Assembly: GCA_963784995.1 (NCBI GenBank)
Contig: CAWATZ010000007.1
Location: 682,001 to 746,000, forward strand
Length of the DNA stretch: 64,000 nucleotides
Direction: 5' to 3'
Source: CAWATZ01 sp963784995
GTDB lineage: Bacteria; Planctomycetota; Planctomycetia; Gemmatales; Gemmataceae
Below are positions 57,287 to 64,000 of the stretch, piece after piece; position 1 is the first letter of the stretch; each line of letters starts with the position of its first letter. The translations under genes and the position numbers were made by a program. The notes under the pieces are model-generated. The model made no database searches, had not been told where the DNA came from, and worked only from the letters and a program-made list of their open reading frames with translations.

Positions 57287-57334
57287 CGCTCTACATCTAA
57301 TGGACAGATCCGGTCCAATCTTGTCAGAAAAATG
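57287..57334 (-). promoter_or_regulatory. ECF-type promoter-like element upstream of the kinase gene
   Basis: Twin of 54749-54796: the outer blocks CATTTTTCTGACAAGATT and TAGAGCG and the central TCCATT are identical and equally spaced, while the 17 intervening bases differ. It lies 19 bases before the kinase start, between sigma factor and kinase. Confidence 0.6.
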
Positions 57335-57340
57335 GCGTCC

Positions 57341-57910
57341 TCAATCGGTCAGATCGTGGGACATCTCGCGTAACCTCTTGAGGATGCGCGACTTGTTGAG
57401 AAAGACAGAATTGGGGGAAATGCCAAGACTGGCCGCGATGGTCTGGGGGTCTTCTCCGGCCAGCAGCAGGCGGAAGGACTCCCAGGTCGTCGGGGCGAAG
57501 TCGGGCTCCAGCTGGGCCAGCAGCTTTTGCAGGACGTGCTGGTCGTGTTCACGGTCCCACGACCGGCTCAGCTCGCTGTCGCGGTCTTGCAACTGGTCCA
57601 GAAGAGGGCCCAGGAACGGAGCGTCTCGTTTCTGCAAGCGCCAGAACTCCCGGAGCCGGTTGACCATGATCCGCCGCAGCCAAGAACGGAAGGTGCCTCG
57701 GTCCGGCCTGTAGTGGAAGTGGGGCAGTTCGCGCAGCACCGTCTACAGGATTTCCTGGACCAGGTCATCACTGTCGTGCGGCTGCAACGCATACCGGCCC
57801 AGCCAGCGGCGCAGCAGTGGCCGATAGATGGCATCAAAGCGTCTCCAGGCGTCGGCGTCCTCGGGCGCTTCGCGGAGACGGTTCAGAAGGGTGGGCGGCG
57901 TCGGGGCCAT
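57341..57910 (-). CDS. ECF-type sigma factor with an in-frame TAG codon
   Basis: 189 codons from the ATG at 57910. Region 2 reads FDAIYRPLLRRWLGRYALQP, then HDSDDLVQEIL, a TAG at 57743-57745, TVLRELPHFHYRPDRGTFRS. The family has Gln at the TAG position (LVQEILQTVL), a single C-to-T change. Region 4 is intact: FRLLLAGEDPQTIAASLGIS and SVFLNKSRILKRLREM. Other genes in the window end in TAG, so the codon is unlikely to be reassigned. Without readthrough the product would be 55 residues and inactive. The linked kinase gene is also interrupted. Confidence 0.75.
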
Positions 57911-58072
57911 GGGCGCAATCCTCTGTAGGTGCTTCCAACTGTTTGTGATTGTCCCCGCTTACCGCAGAGGATGCAACCCAAAAATCCTGATCGTCACGGA
58001 ATCATCGGTCTAGCCTGGCAAAGCCGGCCGATGCTACAATCCAGCCGTGAGGCGCCGAGGAGAGGGACCGTC

Positions 58073-59314
58073 ATGCTATCCGTCGAGGTCGCCCAGGCGA
58101 TCGTTCTGCAACACGCGCGGCCGCTCCCTGCCGAAGCGGCTTCGCTGACGCCTGCGCTCCTGGGCGCCGTCCTGGCCGAGGAGATCGTGAGCGACCTCGA
58201 CTCGCCTCCTTACGACAAGGCGATGATGGATGGCTACGCCGTTCGCTGCCAGGATCTACCCGAGGGCAAGGGAACCCTGACTGTCATTGAGGAAATCACC
58301 GCCGGCAAGACTCCCTCGAAAACCGTTCAGGTCGGGCAGGCCAGCCGGATCATGACCGGCGCTCCGATTCCCCAAGGGGCTGATGCCGTCATCCAGGTGG
58401 AGCGCACCCGGATGGTGGATGGCGACCGTGTCGAGATCGACTCTCGGCCGCCCCGCCCCGGGCTGAACGTCCTGCACCGCGGTCTTGAGATCCGCCGTGG
58501 CGACGTGGTCCTCAAGCCGGGCGCCCGGCTGCGGCCGCAGGAGTTCGGCGTCCTGGCCACGCTGGGACGAACCACGATCCGGGTAGTGCCGCCACCCACG
58601 GTCTGCATCCTGTCCACCGGCGACGAGGTCGTCGAGGCCGGCCAGAACCCCGGCCCGGGGCAGATCCGTAACAGCAATGGGCCGATGCTCTCCGCCCAGG
58701 TGAGCCGGGCCGGGGCCGTGCCGCGCTACCTGGGCATTGCTCGCGATGAGCTGAGCAGCCTGGCGTCGCTGGTCGCGGAGGGGCTCAAGGGAGACGTGCT
58801 GATCCTGTCGGGTGGCGTCTCGGCGGGCAAGCTGGATCTGGTGCCGGGAGTGCTGCAAGATGCGGGCGTTGTGGCGCACTTCCACAAGGTCGAGCTGAAG
58901 CCCGGCAAACCAGTGTTCTTTGGCACGCGAACTGTTAGCCCGCCGCGCGAGCAAGGGCAGAAGGGGCGAAACACGCTGGTCTTCGGTCTGCCAGGCAACC
59001 CGGTCAGCGCCCTGGCCTGTTTCGAGCTGTTCATCCGTCCGGCCATTCGCCGGCTGCGAGGGTTCTCGGAGCCGGGACCGAAGATGGTGCAGGCCCAGCT
59101 GGTCGAGGATTTTCCGTATCGCACCGATCGGCCGACGTATCATCCCGCCTGGCTGGAAGCGACCAGCGCGGGCTTCCGGGTGCGGGTCGTCCCCTGGCTG
59201 GGCTCGCCCGACCTGCGTGGACTGCTTCGGGCCAACGCTCTGATCGTGTTGCCGCCGGGGGACTTCCTGCATCGGGCAGGGCAGGTCTTTCCGGTGCTGG
59301 ACATGGAAGGGTAA
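58073..59314 (+). CDS. moeA: Molybdopterin molybdenumtransferase
   Basis: 413 residues. MoeA inserts molybdate into adenylated molybdopterin. Motifs: DSPPYDKAMMDGYAVR, RIMTGAPIPQGADAVIQVER, VCILSTGDEVVEAG, ILSGGVSAGKLDLVPGV and VFGLPGNPVSALACFELFI. The ATG at 58073 has GAGGAGAGGG upstream and GCTACAAT (58034-58041) as a possible -10. A 24-base repeat shared with the hydrolase gene at 61336-61359 is translated in frame near residue 290 as TVSPPREQG, in a loop between GTR and LVFGLPGNP, where other MoeA proteins are shorter. Catalytic regions are complete. Confidence 0.92.
   Translation: MLSVEVAQAIVLQHARPLPAEAASLTPALLGAVLAEEIVSDLDSPPYDKAMMDGYAVRCQDLPEGKGTLTVIEEITAGKTPSKTVQVGQASRIMTGAPIPQGADAVIQVERTRMVDGDRVEIDSRPPRPGLNVLHRGLEIRRGDVVLKPGARLRPQEFGVLATLGRTTIRVVPPPTVCILSTGDEVVEAGQNPGPGQIRNSNGPMLSAQVSRAGAVPRYLGIARDELSSLASLVAEGLKGDVLILSGGVSAGKLDLVPGVLQDAGVVAHFHKVELKPGKPVFFGTRTVSPPREQGQKGRNTLVFGLPGNPVSALACFELFIRPAIRRLRGFSEPGPKMVQAQLVEDFPYRTDRPTYHPAWLEATSAGFRVRVVPWLGSPDLRGLLRANALIVLPPGDFLHRAGQVFPVLDMEG
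58934..58957 (+). repeat. 24-base repeat inside moeA
   Basis: Exact reverse complement of 61336-61359. It begins GTTAGCCCGCCG, a 12-base word also found at 49030-49041. Confidence 0.9.
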
Positions 59315-59322
59315 GAGGGTTT

Positions 59323-59407
59323 GGAAGCAAGGGCGAGCGGCGCGGCGTCAGCCCGCCGGTGAAGCCTTTACCGGCGGGCTGACGCCGCGCCGCTCGCCCT
59401 TGCTTCC
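59323..59407. terminator. Palindrome after moeA (GCGAGC family)
   Basis: Perfect 38-base arms (59323-59360 and 59370-59407) around a 9-base loop, nine bases past the moeA stop and before lnt. The core is the same as in 54937-55014, so this is a dispersed repeat that can end transcription. Confidence 0.75.
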
Positions 59408-59432
59408 GAGGACTCGACGGGTTGCAAACCAG

Positions 59433-61335
59433 ATGGAGGAAGCATGGCGACAATCGAAGCCTTATCGGCCGCGACCGGACCGGGGCGGACCCAGCCGCGT
59501 ATTTGCGGTGCAGAGACGCAGCCTGTTTCCGCGCCAGCTCCCCGCTCCTCGCTTCCTGGTCCTGCTGGGTCTGACGCTGCTCACGTCATCGCTGCTATAC
59601 CTATCGTTCTTCCCCGTGGATTGCGGCTTCCTGACCTGGTTTGCCCTGGTTCCCTGGCTTGCGCTGCTGCGCAGCCCGGCCCGGCCTCGACAGCTTTACT
59701 GGGTGTCCCTCCTCGGAGGACTGGCCTTCTATCTGCCGGTCCTGTTCTGGCTGACCGTGGCCGATCCACGCATGTACGCCACCTGGGCCGGGCTGGCCCT
59801 CTACTGTGCCGCTTATTTCCCGCTGACCCTGTGGCTGCTGCGCTGGCTGGAGCAGAGAACCCCGCTGCCGCTGGTGCTGACTTTGCCCGTGGTCTGGACT
59901 GGCCTGGAGATGATCCGGGCCACCTTTGGCACCGGCTTTTCCTGGTATCTGCTGGCCCACGCGCAGCACAACTTCCTGGAGCTGATCCAGGTTTCCGACC
60001 TGACCGGGGCCTACGGGGTCAGCTTCCTCGTCGCCGCGGTCAACGCTCTGCTGTTCGAGGTCCTCTGGCAACGCGACTGGTTCCGGAGCCTCCTTGGATC
60101 CGCCGTCGGTGCCGCGGCAGAGTCGGGTGGGTTTGCTGGTCCAGGCGCTGGGGCTGCTGACGGTGCTGTTGGGCGTGCTGGGCTATGGCATCTTCCGCCT
60201 GAGCCAGGATTCGCAAGAGCCCGGGCCGCGTCTGGCGCTAATCCAGGGGAACATGGAGCAAGGGGTCCGGAAAAGAGCCTCCGCTCCGCCGAGCCAGAAA
60301 CAAAAGAGCGCCGCCCTGCTGTCGGCCGAGCACTTCCTCCTGCTGTCCTCCGTGGCCTCCCGCTGTCGTCCCGACCTGATCGTCTGGCCCGAAACCAGCT
60401 TCCCCGGCGAGTGGAAGCAGCTCGCGGCCGACCATCCCCGCCAGGACGTTCCGAAGGAATGGCGGGACTATGAACGCATCTACGAACAGGAAGGGCTTGA
60501 ACTGGTCAAGCGCTGGCCGGGGACCCACCTGCTGGGCCTCACCGTGAGCGTCCTGGACAGGAACAATCGGCCGACGCGCTACAACTCGGCCTTGCTGGTC
60601 GATGCCAGCGGCCGGGTGGTGGGCCGCTATGACAAGAGCCATCGCGTCCCCTTTGGAGAGTACGTTCCGTTCCGGGACTGGGTGCCGCTGATGAACAAGC
60701 TCGCGCCCTACGACTACGATTACGAGGTACTTGCCGGCCAGGGGCATCCCGCCCTGCCCATCGTGGGTCGGGACAATCGCACCTACACCTTCGGGGCCAA
60801 CATCTGCTACGAGGACACCGATCCGAGCATCTCGCCGCCCTACGTCGCCGGGGATGGCCCCGGGGTCGATTTCCTGGTCAACGTCTCCAACGACGGCTGG
60901 TTCGACGGCGCCGCTGAGCATGAACAGCACCTGGCCATCTCGCGCTTCCGGGCGATCGAGTGCCGCCGCGGCCTGGCCCGGTCGGTGAACATGGGCGTCT
61001 CCGCGGTGATTGACGGCAACGGCCGGGTGCTGCGCCCCCGGACGCTTTCGGCTCCCGACGACGTAGAATGGTGGTAGGTCTGGAGCATCCCGGAGCAGAA
61101 GTCCGACTGGCAGGCATTGCCGGTGCGGGAGTGGTCCCAGTACAAGAAAGTCGCCGGCGTACTGCTGGCCACCATGCCGATCGATTCCCGGTCGAGCTTC
61201 TATGCTTGCTGGGGCGACTGGCTGCCCTGGGGATGCCTGGGCTTTCTCGGCCTGACAGCCGTTGTCAGCCGATTTTCTACGGTCCGAAGAGGAGCAAGCG
61301 TCGCTGCCAATGCAACAAACACCCCAACTGTCTGA
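59433..61335 (+). CDS. lnt: Apolipoprotein N-acyltransferase (frame interrupted; in-frame TAG near the end)
   Basis: Lnt adds the third acyl chain to lipoproteins. The first frame has the membrane part: FLVLLGLTLLTSSLLYLSFF, LTWFALVPWLALL, GTGFSWYLLAHAQ and GAYGVSFLVAAVNALLFE. One extra base between 60095 and 60125 must be removed to reach LLVQALGLLTVLLGVLGYGI and the nitrilase-like domain. Its triad is present: Glu in VWPETSFPGEW, Lys in YDKSHRVPFGEYVP and Cys in ANICYEDTDPS. A TAG at 61075-61077 interrupts the tail, but the same frame continues SQYKKVAGVLLATMPIDSRS to 61335, as expected for planctomycete Lnt. The start is uncertain: 59433 in frame, or 59444 with GGAGGAAGC but in another frame. 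Confidence 0.82.
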
Positions 61336-62239
61336 CCCTTGCTCGCGCGGCGGGCTAACGACACAACCGGAATCGCCTCCCCGAAAACGGAGCATCTGGC
61401 ATCGACTGGGCTGGCAGGTCCTCCGCCTGGCCGTCATCTACCTTGGAGTGCTGCTCGTGCTGCTGGCCCTGGAGAACCTGTTCCTGTTCCATCCCCGAAC
61501 CGCCGCGTCGGTCTGGGAACCGCCGCCTGCCGGGGCCCGGGTCGAGGACGTCGATCTGACCTCGCCCGATGGCACGTCACTTCATGCCTGGTGGCTGAAG
61601 CCGAGCGGCTGGCAGCCCAGGGACGGCGCTGTCCTGTTCTTTCACGGCAATGCGGGCAACCTGAGCGAGCGCGGCCCGAGCATGGTGCGCTGGCGGGACG
61701 AGCTGGGCCTGGCCGTGCTGATCGTCGATTATCCCGGTTTTGGCCGCAGCCAGGGGGTGCCGACCGAGGCTGGCTGTCACGCGGCCGGCGAGTCCGGCCA
61801 CGACTGGCTGACGAAGCAGGCCGGGGTGCCGGGAGAGCGCATCCTCCTGGTCGGCGGCTCGCTCGGCGGCACCGTGGCCATCCACGTGGCGACGTGCAGG
61901 CCCTACCGGGCCCTGGTGCTGATCTCGACGTTCACGTCCTTTCCCGACATGGCCCAGAAGCAATTCCCCTGGCTGCCGGCGCGCTGGCTGGTTCGCAATC
62001 AGATGAACAACCTGAAGCGGATTCGTGGCCTGAAAAAGCCGGTGTTCATCTCTCACAGTACCGGTGATGGGCTGATCCCCTACTGGATGGGTGAGCGCCT
62101 GTACGAGGCGGCCCAGCAGCCCAAGCGCCTGTTCACCATCCACGGCCGGCCGCACGATGAGTTCGTCCCTCCTGATTGCTTTGCCGCGCTGAAGGCGTTC
62201 CTCCGCGAGACCGACCTGGCGGTTGCCCGTGCCAATTGA
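61310..62239 (+). CDS. Membrane-anchored alpha/beta hydrolase
   Basis: 309 residues from the ATG at 61310. A basic segment and one membrane helix (VLRLAVIYLGVLLVLLALEN) precede the hydrolase fold: LFFHGNAGNLSERG, LIVDYPGFGRSQG, then the nucleophile Ser in LLVGGSLGGTVAIH, the Asp in HSTGDGLIPY and the His in GRPHDEFVP. This is the BEM46/ABHD13-like subgroup. The gene overlaps the 3' end of lnt by 26 bases, which suggests co-expression. A 24-base repeat near its start is translated as DPCSRGGLTT. The substrate is unknown; an ester or peptide is likely. Confidence 0.83.
   Translation: MQQTPQLSDPCSRGGLTTQPESPPRKRSIWHRLGWQVLRLAVIYLGVLLVLLALENLFLFHPRTAASVWEPPPAGARVEDVDLTSPDGTSLHAWWLKPSGWQPRDGAVLFFHGNAGNLSERGPSMVRWRDELGLAVLIVDYPGFGRSQGVPTEAGCHAAGESGHDWLTKQAGVPGERILLVGGSLGGTVAIHVATCRPYRALVLISTFTSFPDMAQKQFPWLPARWLVRNQMNNLKRIRGLKKPVFISHSTGDGLIPYWMGERLYEAAQQPKRLFTIHGRPHDEFVPPDCFAALKAFLRETDLAVARAN
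61336..61359 (-). repeat. 24-base repeat inside the hydrolase gene
   Basis: Exact reverse complement of 58934-58957 in moeA, read here in a different frame. It lies one base beyond the lnt stop and within the cytoplasmic N-terminal tail of the hydrolase. Confidence 0.9.
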
Positions 62240-62309
62240 TCTGGCCTGGCCGGGGCAACTCTGCTATAGGCCGCGACGCATTCATCCACGCGAGGGAAGG
62301 AGGAGCCTC

Positions 62310-63167
62310 ATGGTGCGCATATTGGTGGTGTCGATGCTGACGGCGCTGGTGCTGACCGGGCTCCCCCGGGCCCACGCTCAAAGTTCACCGGGAGGGACGT
62401 CGGCGCCGCGTTGGCACTGGCAGAAAGGGGAAGTCCTGGTCTACCGCTCCGAGCAGAAAACACACGTGGCCGACACGATCAGCAACAACACGAGCGAAAC
62501 CAGCACCAAACTGCAGCTGACCAAGCGCTGGGAGGTCCTGGAGGTGAACGATCAGGGCGTGGCCGTGCTGCAGCTCAAGCTGCTGGCGCTGAAGATGGAG
62601 ACGAAAACGCCCGGCGGCGAGATGGTGTTCTTCGACTCGGCCAACGTGTCCAAGAGCACGGAAGGCCTGCGCGACAAGCTGAACTGGTTCGTTGGTCCGG
62701 TGCTGGCGGTGCTGCGCGTCGATGGCCGCGGCCGGGTCGTCGAGGTCAAGGAATCGAACTTCGGACCGGCCAGCAAGTACGAGAACGAGCTGCCGTTCGT
62801 CGGCCTGCTGCCGGAAACGATGCCCCGTCAGGAGCAAGCGTGGGAGCGGCATTACAAGGTCACCCTGGCCCCGCCACAAGGGACCGGGGAACAGTTCGCG
62901 GCCGTGCAGAGATATCGGATCAAAAGCGGCGAAGGGGAAGCCATCACGATCATCCTGAACACGGAGCTGAAGACGCAGCCGACCATCCTGGCCGACCGGG
63001 TGCCGCTGTTGCAGGTGGTGCCGGAAGGGGAGTGGGTGTTCGATTGCAAGAACGGCCGGCTGCTCAGCGCTCAGCTCAAGATCGACCGCACCCTGGAAAA
63101 TCACCAGGGCGAGGGGAGCAGCCATCACTTCCGGAGCACGACGGTGGAGCAGCTGGTGGAGGAGTGA
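62310..63167 (+). CDS. Secreted protein of unknown function
   Basis: 285 residues from the ATG at 62310, with GGAGGAG upstream. The signal peptide MVRILVVSMLTALVLTGLPR ends at AHAQ. The mature protein is beta-rich with regular Thr/Lys/Val alternation: KGEVLVYRSEQKTHVADTI, QLTKRWEVLEVNDQGVAVL, GRVVEVKESNFGPASKYENE and GEWVFDCKNGRLLSAQLKID. This pattern occurs in planctomycete periplasmic proteins with a repeated lipocalin- or LolA-like sheet, but I cannot assign a family. It follows the hydrolase by about 70 bases. Confidence 0.7.
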   Translation: MVRILVVSMLTALVLTGLPRAHAQSSPGGTSAPRWHWQKGEVLVYRSEQKTHVADTISNNTSETSTKLQLTKRWEVLEVNDQGVAVLQLKLLALKMETKTPGGEMVFFDSANVSKSTEGLRDKLNWFVGPVLAVLRVDGRGRVVEVKESNFGPASKYENELPFVGLLPETMPRQEQAWERHYKVTLAPPQGTGEQFAAVQRYRIKSGEGEAITIILNTELKTQPTILADRVPLLQVVPEGEWVFDCKNGRLLSAQLKIDRTLENHQGEGSSHHFRSTTVEQLVEE

Positions 63168-63182
63168 GAGGTTCGATCCGAC

Positions 63183-63248
63183 TTTGTTAGCCGCGACGCG
63201 CAGCGGAGCGCGGACTTCCGCGCTCCGCTGCGCGTCGCGGCTAACAAA
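63183..63248. terminator. Palindrome between convergent genes (GTTAG-ended family)
   Basis: Perfect 31-base arms (63183-63213 and 63218-63248) with an ACTT loop, between the secreted protein gene and mdh, which converge here. Ends match those of the in-gene palindrome at 821-925. Confidence 0.8.
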
Positions 63249-63254
63249 CCAGAG

Positions 63255-64000
63255 TCACTTCCCAATCAATTCCTTGACCGCCTCCCGCTCCTCCAGCAGC
63301 TCATTGAGCGTGATCTTGAACTTCTCCTGTCCAAACGCATCCAGCTTCACGCCTTCCACCACGCTGACGTTGCCCTTGCCGTCACTCCGGCAGGGATAGC
63401 CGAACACCAGACCCGCCGGCACGCCGTATTCGCTCTTGGACACCAGCGCCGCGCTGAACCAGTCATTGGCAGGCGTCGGCGTCAGCAGGCTCTTGACGTG
63501 GTCGATGGCCCCATTGGCGGCCGACATGGCCGAGCTGAGGCCGCGTGCCTTGATCACGGCCGCCCCGCGCGTCTGGATCATCGCCACAAACGTGTTCTCC
63601 AGCCAGCCGCGATCAGTGATGACTTCCGTCGCCGGCTTGCCCTTGATCTTCGCGTTGGTGAAGTCGGGATACTGGGTATTGCTGTGGTTGCCCCAGATGG
63701 TCATGCAGGTCACGTCTCCGGCATTGACGCCGGCCTTCTTGGCCAGGGCGCTGCGGGCCCGGTTGTGGTCGAGCCGGGTCATGGCCGTCCAGCGCTCCGG
63801 AGCGATACCGGTGCTGTTGGCCACGCCCACCAGACAGTTGGTGTTGCAGGGGTTGCCGACCACCAGGATGCGCACGTCGGAGGCCGCGTGAGCCGCCAGC
63901 GCCTTGCCCTGGCCGGTGAAGATCTTGCCGTTGATCCCCAGCAGTTCCTTGCGCTCCATCCCCTGCTTGCGCGGGAAGGAGCCGACCAGCAGAGCCCAGT
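63255..64000 (-). CDS. mdh: Malate dehydrogenase (5' end outside window)
   Basis: About 248 C-terminal residues of a cytosolic-type malate dehydrogenase, which interconverts malate and oxaloacetate with NAD. Motifs: GMERKELLGINGKIFTGQG, ILVVGNPCNTNCLV, AMTRLDHNRARSALA with the substrate Arg and catalytic Asp, and TIWGNHSNTQYPDF with the catalytic His. The last part (LVFGYPCRSDGKGNVSVVEG) is intact. The frame is open to the window edge. It converges on the secreted protein gene across a palindrome. Confidence 0.93.
   Translation of the reverse strand, partial: WALLVGSFPRKQGMERKELLGINGKIFTGQGKALAAHAASDVRILVVGNPCNTNCLVGVANSTGIAPERWTAMTRLDHNRARSALAKKAGVNAGDVTCMTIWGNHSNTQYPDFTNAKIKGKPATEVITDRGWLENTFVAMIQTRGAAVIKARGLSSAMSAANGAIDHVKSLLTPTPANDWFSAALVSKSEYGVPAGLVFGYPCRSDGKGNVSVVEGVKLDAFGQEKFKITLNELLEEREAVKELIGK

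Noticed and set aside
57743..57745. TAG as a reassigned sense codon
   Set aside because: Other genes in the window (for example cheR and the second kinase paralogue) end naturally in TAG.

Overview
The window is high-GC bacterial DNA that reads as Planctomycetota, most likely Gemmataceae-like. The evidence is the gene repertoire: a DUF1559 pseudopilin followed by a small lipoprotein, a DUF1501 protein, three ECF sigma factor plus Ser/Thr kinase pairs, kinases fused to beta-propellers, giant TPR-CHAT proteins, a PQQ-type propeller, and secreted proteins carrying an N-terminal LEDRL motif. No tRNA, rRNA, CRISPR array, transposase or integrase was seen.

Layout. 1-6.5 kb (minus strand): a GT2 glycosyltransferase fused to an ArnT/PMT-like membrane transferase, then a large secreted vWA protein with a Gly-Ala-Leu repeat. 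7-13.4 kb (plus): manA, a PQQ-like propeller overlapping two small genes of unknown function, an amidase, then cheB and cheR, each interrupted by a frameshift. 13.5-25 kb: an SF2 helicase (minus) and two tandem TPR-CHAT paralogues whose CHAT domains have lost the usual histidine motif. 25-38.8 kb (mostly minus): a CPBP protease, two near-duplicate kinase-propeller genes, a calpain-like protease, a broken acetylxylan-esterase-like gene (plus), a third kinase-WD40 and its sigma factor. 39-42 kb: DUF1559, lipoprotein, a coiled-coil protein, dapA. 42.2-46.5 kb: a more A+T-rich accessory stretch that seems to lie between two pieces of one broken planctomycete gene. 46.6-49 kb: a second sigma/kinase pair. 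49-52 kb: an Rpn-type nuclease with an apparent intragenic C-terminal frame and a downstream copy of it, then a DUF1501 protein. 52.4-58 kb: a secreted beta-helix protein and a third sigma/kinase pair, linked by a shared 48-bp promoter-like element. 58-64 kb: moeA, lnt, an alpha/beta hydrolase, a secreted protein and a partial mdh.

Two themes run through the window. First, many genes are interrupted by single-base insertions or deletions, and two by in-frame TAG codons. Either the sequence is error-prone or the locus is decaying. I give full gene spans and say where the frame changes. Second, long GC-rich palindromes of a few families lie at gene ends, where they can act as two-way terminators. 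Several lie inside coding sequence with the reading frame preserved, which recalls the palindromic elements described inside Rickettsia genes.

The signalling genes dominate. The sigma/kinase pairs, the kinase-propeller paralogues and the chemotaxis-type cheB/cheR pair suggest extensive envelope and environmental sensing. Secreted repeat proteins (vWA, TPR-CHAT, beta-helix, calpain-like) are the likely surface or periplasmic outputs.
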